Assembly (NCBI GenBank): GCA_016710465.1
Contig: JADJVS010000014.1
Coordinates: 1,426,001 to 1,490,000, forward strand
Length of the DNA stretch: 64,000 bases
Reading direction: 5' to 3'
Source of the DNA: Sulfuritalea sp.
Lineage (GTDB): Bacteria; Pseudomonadota; Gammaproteobacteria; Burkholderiales; Rhodocyclaceae
In this document: piece after piece, positions 25,496 to 34,483 of the stretch
Numbering within the stretch: the stretch's first letter is position 1
Layout: each line of letters starts with the position of its first letter
The notes under the pieces: model-generated
Database searches by the model: none
Told to the model about the DNA's origin: nothing
Seen by the model: only the letters and a program-made list of their open reading frames with translations
Program-made: the position numbers and the translations under genes

Positions 25496-25966
25496 TCAGT
25501 CTTCCTTGCGGAACTTGTCGTGGCAGGCCTTGCAGGCTTCACCAAGCTTGCCAAACTGAGCCTTGACGGCAGCGGCGTTGCCGGTAGCCGCGACTTTCGC
25601 CATCTCGTTGGCTTCCTTGCTGAAGCCACCGGCGACCTTGCCGAGTTCGTCCCGGCTTTCCGGTTTGAAGAACTCCGGCTTGACGCGCGTTTCCTTCCAA
25701 CCCTTGCCGGTGCCGGTGTTGGTCTGGAAAAGGGCGCCCATCTTGGAATTGGCGATGGCCTGGATCAGGTTGGCGGCCTCGATCACCTGGTCCTTGTTGT
25801 AGCTGCCCTCGACGTTGGTCTTGATGCGTCCCATGCTCCAGGCCATCGTGTGGTAAGCCGACTGGCGCCAGCGGATCTGATCTTCCGGTTTGCCGATGAC
25901 CTGACCCAGCGCCAGGGAGGTGATTCCGAACGCGAGGGCGCCAGCGATGATGTTCCTGGTATTCAT
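25496..25966 (-). CDS. cytochrome c' (class II c-type cytochrome)
   Basis: A 156-residue secreted four-helix-bundle cytochrome. The signal peptide is MNTRNIIAGALAFGITSLAL. The C-terminal haem site is EACKACHDKFRKED, with CxxCH near residue 146 and a basic residue four places later, the class II pattern. The N-terminal helix (IRWRQSAYHTMAWSMGRIK) is typical of cytochrome c'. These proteins bind NO and are thought to protect against nitrosative stress. It may receive electrons from the convergent cytochrome b, but that is inference from position. Confidence 0.9.
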   Translation of the reverse strand: MNTRNIIAGALAFGITSLALGQVIGKPEDQIRWRQSAYHTMAWSMGRIKTNVEGSYNKDQVIEAANLIQAIANSKMGALFQTNTGTGKGWKETRVKPEFFKPESRDELGKVAGGFSKEANEMAKVAATGNAAAVKAQFGKLGEACKACHDKFRKED

Positions 25967-26072
25967 GGAAGCTCCTTGTTTGGATGTTGGGGACCAGCCG
26001 CTACCTGCTTGGGATAAGGCGAATGCCTGCGAGGATTATTCCACAGTTCCCTGTGGTTCCCCGGGGTGCCGC

Positions 26073-26402
26073 TCAGTCCGTGGCCGTGGCAAAGACGTGC
26101 TTCAGCCGCAGCATGCCCATGCCGGCGTTGGCAAGCTCCAGCAGCCGGTCGATGTTTGGGTGTTTGCCGGGATTTTGCCTGGCATCCTCGACATGCTCGG
26201 CATAAAGGTCCAGGCCCTTGCGCGCCGCCTCCGCGGTGATGGCACCGTAGATCTGACCAAGGTGGTTGTAGACCGCCAAGGACCCGGTCTGGCCAGGTTT
26301 GTTCTCGATCGTTCCCGCGATGTTGCCTTCGGCGTCGAGCAGGTGGATGGCCGCCAGGTGGGAAACACGCGGCAATTGTTTGAGGTTGTCGGCGAAGGCC
26401 AT
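26073..26402 (-). CDS. DUF2322 family protein
   Basis: A 109-residue cytoplasmic protein. MAFADNLKQLPRVSHLAAIHLLD, the following VIENKPGQTGSLAVYNHLG-type region and HPNIDRLLEL match DUF2322, a small family found mainly in betaproteobacteria with no assigned function. Its ATG lies one base after the purB stop, so the two are probably cotranscribed. No catalytic residues or membrane segments are visible. Confidence 0.82.
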   Translation of the reverse strand: MAFADNLKQLPRVSHLAAIHLLDAEGNIAGTIENKPGQTGSLAVYNHLGQIYGAITAEAARKGLDLYAEHVEDARQNPGKHPNIDRLLELANAGMGMLRLKHVFATATD

Positions 26403-26403
26403 C

Positions 26404-27771
26404 TCAGATCCGCTTCGCCAGTTCGGCGGCCATGCCGATGTAGCTGGCCGGCGTCATTTCGAGCAACCGCGTGCGGTCGGCTTCCGGAATCGGCAAGGTG
26501 GTGATGAAGCGGCGCAGGTCGTCGCGGCTGATGCCCTTGCCGCGGGTGAGGTCCTTGAGCTGCTCATAGGGATTGGGCACGCCGAAACGTCGCATCACCG
26601 TCTGCACCGGCTCGGCCAGGACTTCCCAGGCCGCGTCGAGGTCTTCGGCAAGGCGCTCCGGGTTGGCTTCGAGCTTGTTCAGCCCGCGCAGTGTCGAGTC
26701 ATAGGCCAGCAGGCTGTAACCGAAGGCCACGCCCATGTTGCGCAATACCGTCGAGTCGGTGAGGTCGCGCTGCAGGCGGGATATCGGAAGCTTTTCGGCA
26801 AGGTGGTGCAACACAGCGTTGGCGAGGCCGAGGTTGCCCTCGGAATTCTCGAAATCGATGGGATTGACCTTGTGCGGCATGGTGGACGACCCGATCTCGC
26901 CCGGCTTGAGTTTCTGTTTGAAATAGCCTAGCGAGATGTATTGCCAGATGTCACGGTCGGCGTCGACGAGTATGGTGTTGATGCGGGCGATGGCATCGAA
27001 CAGCTCGGCCATGGCGTCGTGTGGCTCGATCTGGATCGTGTAGGCATTGAACTCCAGGCCCAGCGATTCGATGAACCGGCGATTGAACGCCTCCCAGTCC
27101 AGCGCCGGATAGGCTGAAAGATGAGCGTTGTAATTGCCCACCGCGCCGTTGAACTTGGCGGTGAGCGCGATGGTGGCAAGCCGGGCGCGGGCGCGCATCA
27201 GGCGCGCGGCGATGTTGGCCATCTCCTTGCCCAGCGTGGTCGGCGTCGCCGGCTGGCCGTGGGTGCGGGCCAGCATCGGCAATTCGGCGAGTTGGTGCGC
27301 GAGTTCGCGCAAGCGCGCAATCACCTGATCAAGCATCGGGAGATAACCGTCGCCGACGGCATCCTTGAGCATCAGCGCGTGGGAAACGTTGTTGATGTCC
27401 TCGGAAGTACAGCCGAAATGGATGAACTCGCTGACGCGCATGACTTCGTTGTTGTCCGCCAGGCGCTGCTTGAGCCAGTATTCCATGGCCTTGACGTCGT
27501 GGTTGGTGCGCGCTTCGATGTCCTTGATGGCCTGGGCATCGGCCACGGAAAACTCGGCGAGGACGCGGTTCAGTTCGGCAATCGTGGGCGCGGAAAACGC
27601 GGGGCACTCCGCTATTTCGCCGCAATCGGCCAGGGCCAGCAGCCAGCCGATCTCGACCCGAACGCGATTGTGGATCAGGCCGAATTCGGAAAAATGCCGG
27701 CGCAGGATGTCGACTTTCGCGGCATAGCGGCCGTCGAGCGGAGAGAGTGCGGTGAGCGCGTCGTGTGTCAT
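26404..27771 (-). CDS. purB: adenylosuccinate lyase
   Basis: A 455-residue enzyme acting twice in purine synthesis: it releases fumarate from SAICAR and from adenylosuccinate. LSPLDGRYAAKV at the start, FIHFGCTSEDINNVSHAL (near 112), RTHGQPATPTTLGKEMANIA (near 165) and the fumarase-lyase signature GSSTMPHKVNPIDFEN (near 295) are all present. ATG 27771 (MTHDAL) is chosen because the sequence upstream in frame is not conserved. This is the long, E. coli-like form. Confidence 0.96.
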   Translation of the reverse strand: MTHDALTALSPLDGRYAAKVDILRRHFSEFGLIHNRVRVEIGWLLALADCGEIAECPAFSAPTIAELNRVLAEFSVADAQAIKDIEARTNHDVKAMEYWLKQRLADNNEVMRVSEFIHFGCTSEDINNVSHALMLKDAVGDGYLPMLDQVIARLRELAHQLAELPMLARTHGQPATPTTLGKEMANIAARLMRARARLATIALTAKFNGAVGNYNAHLSAYPALDWEAFNRRFIESLGLEFNAYTIQIEPHDAMAELFDAIARINTILVDADRDIWQYISLGYFKQKLKPGEIGSSTMPHKVNPIDFENSEGNLGLANAVLHHLAEKLPISRLQRDLTDSTVLRNMGVAFGYSLLAYDSTLRGLNKLEANPERLAEDLDAAWEVLAEPVQTVMRRFGVPNPYEQLKDLTRGKGISRDDLRRFITTLPIPEADRTRLLEMTPASYIGMAAELAKRI

Positions 27772-27905
27772 GGATATGGATAAGAGCAGCCAGCGCGGAC
27801 ATTCCGCGCGAGGAAAAATTTTAGCATGGTGCCCCGTGCCGGATTCCCGGCGCATCGGTGTTCGCGTGCTATAGTTTTTCGGCCGCCGTCGCTCGCTCAT
27901 ATGCC

Positions 27906-28514
27906 ATGAAACTGATCGGTTCGCTCACCAGTCCCTACGTTCGCAAGATCCGCATCGTGCTTGCGGAAAAGAAGATCGATTGCGAGTTCGTGATTGACTC
28001 GCCTTGGGTCGCGGGCAACCAGATTTCCCGGCTCAATCCGCTGGGAAAAGTCCCGGTATTGGTGCTCGACGACGCCAGCACGGTTTACGACTCGCGCGTG
28101 ATCGCTGAGTATCTCGATGCCGTGGCGCCGAACAACAGGTTGATTCCGGCTTCCGGACGCGAACGGATTAGCGTCAAGCGCTGGGAGGCCTTGGCCGACG
28201 GCGTGCTCGATGCCGCGGTTGCCGCGTTTCTCGAGGCCCGCCGGCGGGATGGCGAACGTAGCCAAGGCTGGCTTGATCGGCAACTGGGCAAGGTTGGCGA
28301 CGGCCTGCAGGCGATGTCGCAGGAACTCGGCGAGCAGGCGTGGTGCCATGGCAGCGTGATTTCGCTGGCCGATATTTCCGTCGCGTGCGCGCTGGGCTAT
28401 GTCTCCTTCCGGTTGCCTGATGTCCGCTGGGGCCAGCAGTATCCGAATCTGCGCACGCTGCACGACAAGCTGATGCAGAGGCCGGCGTTTGCGGAGACAG
28501 TACCCGTCGAATAG
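27906..28514 (+). CDS. glutathione S-transferase family protein
   Basis: A 202-residue cytoplasmic GST. The thioredoxin-like N-terminal domain has MKLIGSLTSPYVRKIRIVLAEK, with Ser10 or a neighbour in the catalytic place, and the conserved cis-Pro loop NPLGKVPVLVLDD followed by VYDSRVIAEYLD (near residue 62). The C-terminal helical domain has SLADISVACALGYVSFRL. It resembles the stringent-starvation-protein and beta-type GSTs; the substrate is unknown. It is convergent with the next gene, with one base between stops. Confidence 0.88.
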   Translation: MKLIGSLTSPYVRKIRIVLAEKKIDCEFVIDSPWVAGNQISRLNPLGKVPVLVLDDASTVYDSRVIAEYLDAVAPNNRLIPASGRERISVKRWEALADGVLDAAVAAFLEARRRDGERSQGWLDRQLGKVGDGLQAMSQELGEQAWCHGSVISLADISVACALGYVSFRLPDVRWGQQYPNLRTLHDKLMQRPAFAETVPVE

Positions 28515-28515
28515 C

Positions 28516-28920
28516 TCAGCCCGGTTCGCGCCCGGTGCCGTCGAGGCGGGCGATCAGGCGCGGCAGCAGGTTTCTTTCGGCCTGATCGGTAAGTTCCCCC
28601 ATCAATTGGTCAGCCAGGCCGTCCGTTACCTTGAGCACGGCGTGAGGCAGCTCCTGCTCGAGCCAGCGCGCAAGTTCCTCGCGCAGCGCGTCGAGGTGCT
28701 GCTGCATGTGCGGTGGCGCGGTGGCAAAAGCCGCGTCGCCTTCGGCGACCTTTTCCGTCAGTACCGGAATATCGTCGTCGGTCGCGGGATTGTCGATGAC
28801 GGGCGAGGCGGCTTCCGCAACGGGAGATTGCGGCACCGTCGGCACGCTGGCGACATAGCTGCGGCCGCGACGCATGAACGCATCCGCCTTGAGCAACAGG
28901 TCCGAAGTGTCGTCGTCCAT
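28516..28920 (-). CDS. conserved hypothetical protein, downstream of holC
   Basis: A 134-residue acidic protein not recognised by function. The first part has an alternating acidic and proline-rich linker (residues 25-62). The last 70 residues are predicted amphipathic helix (HMQQHLDALREELARWLEQELP and onward), probably a coiled coil. No signal peptide or membrane segment is seen. The ATG follows the holC stop directly (TAAATG), so translation is coupled and a role near DNA polymerase or in the same operon is possible, but this is only positional. Confidence 0.7.
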   Translation of the reverse strand: MDDDTSDLLLKADAFMRRGRSYVASVPTVPQSPVAEAASPVIDNPATDDDIPVLTEKVAEGDAAFATAPPHMQQHLDALREELARWLEQELPHAVLKVTDGLADQLMGELTDQAERNLLPRLIARLDGTGREPG

Positions 28921-29349
28921 TTAAATCGGGTCTCCGGAAATGTCTCGCGTTTCCAGCGGATAGCCGCGTTCGCGATAAAAGCGGAAACGCTCGCGCCCGG
29001 CAATCCTGTCGCCGTCGGCGGTGCTGATGATTTCGACCAGGTGATCGAAGCTGCCGAAGCCCGGTGGAATCTCGTCGGACAGATTGACCAGGCATCCGTC
29101 GTGGATCGGTTTGTCGAGCCGGCTCGCCAGCACGATCGGTGTTTCCGCCGCAAGCATCGAACCGGCATCGCAATGCGGAGTGAAGCCGGTCGACGGCTGT
29201 GCCCAAAGCAACCGATCGAGCCTTTCCAGGTCGGCTTCCACCGGCGCATAGACCAGCACGCGCTGTCCATCACGACCTGCCTTGCCCAACCACGCGGCAG
29301 CGGCTTGTAGCCGATCGCCGGCACCGTGCAGGAAGGAAACGCGTGTCAT
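28921..29349 (-). CDS. holC: DNA polymerase III subunit chi
   Basis: A 142-residue clamp-loader accessory subunit that links the polymerase to single-strand binding protein. TRVSFLHGAGDRLQAAAAWLGKA, VLVYAPVEADLERLDRLLWAQP and TPHCDAGSMLAAETPIVLA are typical of HolC (listed by their starts). ATG 29349 overlaps the pepA stop by 4 bases (29346-29349), the usual proteobacterial pepA-holC arrangement. A longer frame upstream overlaps pepA heavily and is rejected. Confidence 0.92.
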   Translation of the reverse strand: MTRVSFLHGAGDRLQAAAAWLGKAGRDGQRVLVYAPVEADLERLDRLLWAQPSTGFTPHCDAGSMLAAETPIVLASRLDKPIHDGCLVNLSDEIPPGFGSFDHLVEIISTADGDRIAGRERFRFYRERGYPLETRDISGDPI

Positions 29350-30869
29350 GCCGCCTTGCGCCTTGCGCCGGGTTTCGCCCTGTCCCGCGCGCGCTCGATA
29401 AGAAAATGGCTGAGCAGGGGAACGGGGCGCCCGGTGGCGCCCTTTTCCTTGCCCGAACGCCACGCGGTGCCAGCGATGTCCAAGTGTGCCCAGCAGAGCT
29501 TCTCGGCAAATCTGGCAAGGAAGCAGGCGGCGGTAATGGTTCCGGCAGGGCGGCCGCCAATGTTTGCCATGTCGGCGAAATTGCTCTTCAATTGCTCCTG
29601 ATAGTCGTCCCACAAGGGGAGCTGCCAGGCGCGGTCGTGCGCTTCATGCCCGGCGTCGAGCAGTTCGCGGGCGATGCCGTCGTTGTTGGCGAGGAGGCCG
29701 GAGCTTACGTGCCCGAGGGCGATCACACACGCCCCGGTAAGGGTCGCGATATCGACCACGCATTCCGGGTCGAAGCGCTCGACATAGGTCAAGGCATCGC
29801 ACAGGATCAGGCGCCCCTCCGCGTCGGTATTGAGAATCTCGACTGTCTGGCCGGACATCGAGGTGATCACGTCGCCGGGTTTGGTGGCGCTGCCTCCGGG
29901 CATGTTTTCGGTGGACGGGATGACGCCGATGACGTTCAGCGGAAGCTTCATCAGGGCGGCTGCCTTCAGTGTGCCCAGCACGCTCGCTGCGCCACACATG
30001 TCGTACTTCATTTCATCCATTTCCGGCCCCGGCTTGAGCGAAATGCCCCCCGAGTCGAAGGTGATGCCCTTGCCGACCAGCACGATGGGCTTGATTCCGA
30101 CGTCGGCGCCGGCATAGCGCAGGACGATGAACTTCGGCGGCTCGTGCGAACCCCGCGCTACCGAGAGCAGGGTGTTCATGCCCAGTTTCTCCATGTCGGC
30201 ACGGTCCAGCACATCCACCGCGAGGCCATGTTCCTTGGCGAGTTGCCGGGCTTGATCGGCAAGATGGCCGGGGGTGCAGATGTTGCCGGGCAAGTTGCCA
30301 AGATCCTTGGCGAGCTCGACCCCGGTGGCAATCGCCTGCCCCTGCGCCAGTGCTTGCTCGGCAAGGGCCAGTTCGTTGCGGCGACTGACGCAGAAGGTCA
30401 GTTTGCGCAGCGGACGGCGTACCTCGTCCTTTTTTGATTTCAGGCGATCGAAGCGGTACAGGGCTTCCTCGGCAATCATCGCGGCTTGCCGGACCCTCCA
30501 GGCGGCATCCCGCTTTCTTACCGGAAGCTCGGTCAGGTAGATGGTGCCATCGAAGCCGCCGGTTTCGTTGAGCTGGCGCACCGCCGTGGTCAGGGCGGCG
30601 CGATACCCCTTTTCGCGGAACTCGCGCTCCTTGCCCAGGCCAATCAGCAGAACGCGATCCGCTTCGACACCGGGCACGGCGTGGAGCAGCAGGCTGGACC
30701 CTGATTTGCCCTCCATGTCGCCACGGCGGAGAATGTCGCTGAGATAGTGACTTGCCGCCGCATCAACCACTTCCGCCGCCGAGGAAAGCTTTCTCGGTTC
30801 GAAGACACCGACCACGACACAGGCCGTGCGCTGCTTCTCCGGGCTGCCGCTTTTTATGCTAAATTCCAA
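29346..30869 (-). CDS. pepA: leucyl aminopeptidase (cytosol aminopeptidase)
   Basis: A 507-residue M17 metallopeptidase removing N-terminal residues from peptides; in E. coli it also binds DNA. The active-site blocks are visible: VGKGITFDSGGISLKP (near 268) with metal ligands, the family signature NTDAEGRLILCDALTY (near 352) and IATLTGACVIALG (near 375). The N-terminal macro-like domain occupies residues 1-180. It diverges from lptF, with a 119-base AT-richer gap between their starts. Confidence 0.96.
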   Translation of the reverse strand: MEFSIKSGSPEKQRTACVVVGVFEPRKLSSAAEVVDAAASHYLSDILRRGDMEGKSGSSLLLHAVPGVEADRVLLIGLGKEREFREKGYRAALTTAVRQLNETGGFDGTIYLTELPVRKRDAAWRVRQAAMIAEEALYRFDRLKSKKDEVRRPLRKLTFCVSRRNELALAEQALAQGQAIATGVELAKDLGNLPGNICTPGHLADQARQLAKEHGLAVDVLDRADMEKLGMNTLLSVARGSHEPPKFIVLRYAGADVGIKPIVLVGKGITFDSGGISLKPGPEMDEMKYDMCGAASVLGTLKAAALMKLPLNVIGVIPSTENMPGGSATKPGDVITSMSGQTVEILNTDAEGRLILCDALTYVERFDPECVVDIATLTGACVIALGHVSSGLLANNDGIARELLDAGHEAHDRAWQLPLWDDYQEQLKSNFADMANIGGRPAGTITAACFLARFAEKLCWAHLDIAGTAWRSGKEKGATGRPVPLLSHFLIERARDRAKPGARRKAA

Positions 30870-30988
30870 ATTGCTCTCCTTGCCGGACGCGGGGATTCAG
30901 AAGATATTGTTCTGTTTTGAACGGATTTTCTCGGTTCCGTGATTATTCCCCAAGTTTTTGCCAAAAGTCAAAGCCGTCCCGCATTTAA

Positions 30989-32071
30989 ATGATTCATCAG
31001 CGAGCAGCCATCCGGGAATTCACCCAAACCGCGGCCGGGGTTTTTGTCGCGCTGTTCGCGATCCTGATGACGACGCAGTTGATTCGCCTGCTTGGCGACG
31101 CGGCGGGCGGCAGGCTTGCATCCGAGGCGGTGGTGGCCCTTCTCGGATTCCGTGCAATCAGCTATTTGCCGGTATTGTTGTCGCTGACAGTGTTTGTTGC
31201 GATTCTGATGACCTTGTCGCGTTGGTATCGCGATTCGGAGATGGTGGTCTGGTTGTCATCGGGCATTCCGCTGACCGCATGGATCAAGCCGGTAATGAAG
31301 TTTGCGCTGCCTCCAGTTGCGGTGATCGCGATGCTATCGCTCTTGCTGGCGCCGTGGGCAACCCAGCAGAGCGAAACCTACCGCCAGTCGATGGACCAGC
31401 GCGACGACGTGGCACGCGTTTCCCCCGGAGCATTTAACGAATCGAGCGGCGCGGACCGGGTGTTCTTCGTCGAAAGCATTGCCGGGCAGGATGGCAAGGT
31501 GAGGAATATCTTCATCAGCTCGATCCAGAATGGCCGCCTTGGCGTCATGGCGACCGCCGAGGGGCATACCGAAACGCAAGCCAACGGTGACCGCTTCCTC
31601 GTGCTGGACCGCGGTCGCCGCTATGAAGGTACCGCCGGAACCGCCGAGTATCGCGTCATGGAGTTTGATCGCTACGCCTTGCGCGTTGAGACCAAGGAAG
31701 CCCGCGGGCTCGAGGATTCGCCGCGAACAAAGCCCGTCTGGGAGCTGGTGCGCGATCCGCGGGCCATCAACCTCGCGGAGTTGCTCTGGCGCCTGGGATT
31801 GCCGCTGGCGGCACTGAATCTTGCCGTTCTGGCGATTCCGCTGGCCTTTGTCAATCCGCGCGCGGGAAGAGCCAACAACCTCGTTTTTGCCTTGCTGACC
31901 TATATGATCTACAGTAATTTGCTCAGCGTGAGCCAGGCATGGGTCGCGCAGGAGAAGCTGCGGTTCGGCGTCGGCGTGTGGGCGGTTCATGTGGGGATGT
32001 TCCTGCTGCTCCTGATCCTGTTTCACCGCCGGCAGAATCCCTTGGCCTGGGGGCGGTTGAAATGGCGCTGA
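30989..32071 (+). CDS. lptF: LPS export ABC transporter permease LptF
   Basis: A 360-residue inner-membrane permease that, with LptG and the ATPase LptB, extracts lipopolysaccharide and passes it to LptC. Three N-terminal helices (near residues 15-40, 60-80 and 100-118), a periplasmic beta-jellyroll (about 135-260) and three C-terminal helices (near 272-355) match the LptF/G topology. LVWLSSGIPLTAWIKPVMKFALPP is a coupling-helix region (named here by its ends). It overlaps lptG by 10 bases; the divergent pepA-lptFG order is standard. Confidence 0.95.
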   Translation: MIHQRAAIREFTQTAAGVFVALFAILMTTQLIRLLGDAAGGRLASEAVVALLGFRAISYLPVLLSLTVFVAILMTLSRWYRDSEMVVWLSSGIPLTAWIKPVMKFALPPVAVIAMLSLLLAPWATQQSETYRQSMDQRDDVARVSPGAFNESSGADRVFFVESIAGQDGKVRNIFISSIQNGRLGVMATAEGHTETQANGDRFLVLDRGRRYEGTAGTAEYRVMEFDRYALRVETKEARGLEDSPRTKPVWELVRDPRAINLAELLWRLGLPLAALNLAVLAIPLAFVNPRAGRANNLVFALLTYMIYSNLLSVSQAWVAQEKLRFGVGVWAVHVGMFLLLLILFHRRQNPLAWGRLKWR

Positions 32072-33141
32072 AGATCTATGAACGCCATTTGGCGAGGGAG
32101 ATCTACGCGACAACCGGCCTAGTATTGTTGGCGTTCCTGATGCTCTTCGCCTTTTTTGACCTGATTCATCAGCTCGAAAGCATAGGCAAGGGGGGCTACC
32201 AGATACAGCATGCGCTCGCCTATGTGAGCTTGACGCTGCCCGGCAGGCTGTATGAGCTTTTCCCTATCGGGGTTCTGATCGGCGGTTTGTACGCGCTGAC
32301 CGTGTTGGCCAGGCATTCGGAGATCACGGTGCTTCGCGCGGCGGGATTGTCGACGCGCGATTTGCTGACCAGCCTGGCGAAGATCGGGCTGGTGTTCTCC
32401 GCGATTACGCTCATAGTCGGTGAGTTCGTCGCGCCACCGGCGGAGCGCGCGGCACAGCAGTTGCGCCTGAAGGCCATGGGATCGCTGGTGGCGCAGGAGT
32501 TTCGCTCCGGCCTGTGGGTGCGAGACGAGAAGTCCTTTGTAAACGTCCGCGAGGTATTGCCGGACACGTCCCTGCGCAATGTTCGAGTATTCGAGTTCGA
32601 CGAGCGTTTCCAGTTGCTATCGATCAGCGAAGCCGAGCGTGGCCGCTATATCAAGGATGGAGACTGGATACTGGACGGGGTCGTGCGCACTGTATTCACG
32701 GGTGAGGCGGCACGGGTCGAACGATTCGCCGAGATGTCATGGAAATCAGCCCTCAATCCCGACTTGCTTGCCGTGCTGCTGGTGGTTCCGGAGCGCATGT
32801 CACTGATCAACCTGTACCTTTTCATTCGGCACCTGAGCGGCAACCAGCAGAAAACCGAACGCTATGACATCGCCATGTGGAAGAAGCTGATTTATCCGCT
32901 GGCAGCGCTGGTCATGCTTGCCTTGGCGCTGCCTTTCGCCTACATGCAGGACCGCATGGGCGCCGTGAGCATCCGGGTGTTCGCCGGGATCATGCTCGGT
33001 ATCGGGTTTCACATGCTCAATGGCTTGTTTTCCAGCCTTGGGGTGATCAACAGTTGGGCCCCTTTCTTTTCGGCGATCACGCCCAGCGTGCTTTTCCTGT
33101 TCGCGGCCGCCGGCCTGCTTTGGTGGGTTGAACGACGCTGA
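32062..33141 (+). CDS. lptG: LPS export ABC transporter permease LptG
   Basis: A 359-residue second permease of the LPS exporter. MALKIYERHLAREIYATTGL opens into the first helix; ALTVLARHSEITVLRAAGLS (near residue 75) is the conserved coupling motif with the LptB ATPase. The periplasmic jellyroll spans about 135-260, and three helices close the protein. ATG 32062 is used, since the longer frame only extends over lptF. The stop is three bases from the stop of the convergent RDD gene. Confidence 0.95.
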   Translation: MALKIYERHLAREIYATTGLVLLAFLMLFAFFDLIHQLESIGKGGYQIQHALAYVSLTLPGRLYELFPIGVLIGGLYALTVLARHSEITVLRAAGLSTRDLLTSLAKIGLVFSAITLIVGEFVAPPAERAAQQLRLKAMGSLVAQEFRSGLWVRDEKSFVNVREVLPDTSLRNVRVFEFDERFQLLSISEAERGRYIKDGDWILDGVVRTVFTGEAARVERFAEMSWKSALNPDLLAVLLVVPERMSLINLYLFIRHLSGNQQKTERYDIAMWKKLIYPLAALVMLALALPFAYMQDRMGAVSIRVFAGIMLGIGFHMLNGLFSSLGVINSWAPFFSAITPSVLFLFAAAGLLWWVERR

Positions 33142-33144
33142 GTG

Positions 33145-33564
33145 TTATGTTGACTTGAACACCAGTCGCGTTCCCGCCAGGCGATCATGCAGAAACTGGC
33201 GGTCGCGGTCGAACACGGCCCACATCAGCCCAACTCCGAAATAGATTGTGCTGGGCCAGGCGAGGACATAGCGCAGAATCAGCCGCATCATGGAAGGCGG
33301 ATTTCCGTCTGGCGTCGTAAGCTGGATTTTCCATGTCTGCATGGCCAAGGTTTGTCCGCCATGGCTCCAATACCAGATGAAGTAGGCGCCAAGTACCAGA
33401 AAGACATGGGCGACGAGCATCCATCCTGGAAGCGCGATTCGGAATCCCATCCCCAGGAGCAGATGGGGCACCATGAAGGTGATCGACAGTACGCCGAGCA
33501 AGAGAAGGCTTTCGTAGAGCATGCAGGCAACGCGTCGAACGATGCCGGGGAGTCTCCCGGTCAT
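33145..33564 (-). CDS. RDD family membrane protein
   Basis: A 139-residue protein of the RDD family, named for conserved Arg and two Asp. Helices lie near residues 18-38, 46-66 and 105-120. GQTLAMQTWKIQLTTPDG and the terminal DRDRQFLHDRLAGTRLV carry the RDD-type conserved positions. The function is unproved; some members take part in transport. It is last in a minus-strand group with DUF3106, DUF3619 and sigma-factor genes, an arrangement I know from betaproteobacteria. Confidence 0.85.
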   Translation of the reverse strand: MTGRLPGIVRRVACMLYESLLLLGVLSITFMVPHLLLGMGFRIALPGWMLVAHVFLVLGAYFIWYWSHGGQTLAMQTWKIQLTTPDGNPPSMMRLILRYVLAWPSTIYFGVGLMWAVFDRDRQFLHDRLAGTRLVFKST

Positions 33565-33581
33565 AGAGGCCAGTTCTTGTG

Positions 33582-34133
33582 CTAGCGAGCGATGGCCGGG
33601 CCCGGCGCCGGGGCAGCTTGCGGTTCCCGAATCGTCGGTGGTGCGGATGGCTTGCCTTGGGGTGCCGCCGACGGGGTGGTTTTCGATGGCGCCGGGCGCT
33701 GAGCCGACTTTCGCGCCGCTTCGGCCTTCAAGCGCGCCTTTTCAGCTTCGGGAAGCTCCTTGTACTGTTCCCACTTCTGTTTGACCGATTCCTTCTTCTC
33801 GGGAGACGCCTTTTGCAGGGAAAGGTACCGGTCCCGGGCGTGTTTGCGTTCTTCGGGGGTCAGTTTTGCCCATGACGTCATGCGACGCTGCATGCGCGCC
33901 TGCTCTTCCGGCGACAGGGACTGGTAGCGCTGGGCAATGCCCAACCACTTCTTGCGCCGAAATCCTTCCATCATGTCCCACTCTCCGGACAGTGGCGCCA
34001 GAATGCGTTGCTGCTCTGTGCTGAGTTGCTTCCAGGACGGTTGCGGGAGCGGGGGAACGATCGCGGCTTGGCTAGCCTGGGCAAGCAGCCAAAGCGCTAC
34101 TGCGAAGCCGAATCCGAGTCGCGTTCTAGCCAT
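33582..34133 (-). CDS. DUF3106 domain protein, secreted
   Basis: A 183-residue protein with a signal peptide (LGFGFAVALWLLAQASQA). Its middle has repeating W-L-P/E-E-Q/R-K units: LSTEQQRILAPLSGEW, RYQSLSPEEQARMQRRM, LTPEERKHARDRY and LPEAEKARLK. They are typical of DUF3106 and resemble the LTPEE repeats of Spy/CpxP-like chaperones. The C-terminal 45 residues are a disordered Pro/Ala tail. Its start overlaps the DUF3619 gene end by 37 bases. A periplasmic role tied to the sigma factor is possible. Confidence 0.85.
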   Translation of the reverse strand: MARTRLGFGFAVALWLLAQASQAAIVPPLPQPSWKQLSTEQQRILAPLSGEWDMMEGFRRKKWLGIAQRYQSLSPEEQARMQRRMTSWAKLTPEERKHARDRYLSLQKASPEKKESVKQKWEQYKELPEAEKARLKAEAARKSAQRPAPSKTTPSAAPQGKPSAPPTIREPQAAPAPGPAIAR

Positions 34134-34483
34134 GCGTGAAAGCCCTTGTCGAGATAGGCGGACGGTGACAACTCATCGGCGAGCAAGGCGCTGTCAATTT
34201 CTTCGTATTCCTGCGCTTGGGCAAAGGCATTCCAGTAATAAGTCCCCGTGGCGCCTATGCCGAGGGCCAGAATGGCCAGAATGGTACGGGCGTGAAGGCC
34301 AAAATTGAAGTCGAGGCCGTGGCCGAGAACAGCAAGGCGCAGGATACCCACCGATTGCCGTTGATTCGCCAGCGCCGCCTGACGTGATTCGTGAAGGCGC
34401 TGGGCGATCTTGCCGTCGAGGCGATCCAGTCCCTCGTTGAGGATCTGGCGGGTCTTGTAGCCGAATTCCGTGTCCTTTTTCAT
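34097..34483 (-). CDS. DUF3619 family membrane protein, possible anti-sigma partner
   Basis: A 128-residue protein with a cytoplasmic N-terminal helix region (TRQILNEGLDRLDGKIAQRLHESRQAAL, named by its ends) and one transmembrane helix (TILAILALGIGATGTYYW, about residues 66-83). A short outer domain rich in acidic residues follows. This layout resembles a small anti-sigma factor, and the sigma-factor gene upstream overlaps it by ATGA (34480-34483). The anti-sigma role is inferred from layout and position only. Confidence 0.82.
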   Translation of the reverse strand: MKKDTEFGYKTRQILNEGLDRLDGKIAQRLHESRQAALANQRQSVGILRLAVLGHGLDFNFGLHARTILAILALGIGATGTYYWNAFAQAQEYEEIDSALLADELSPSAYLDKGFHAWLERDSDSASQ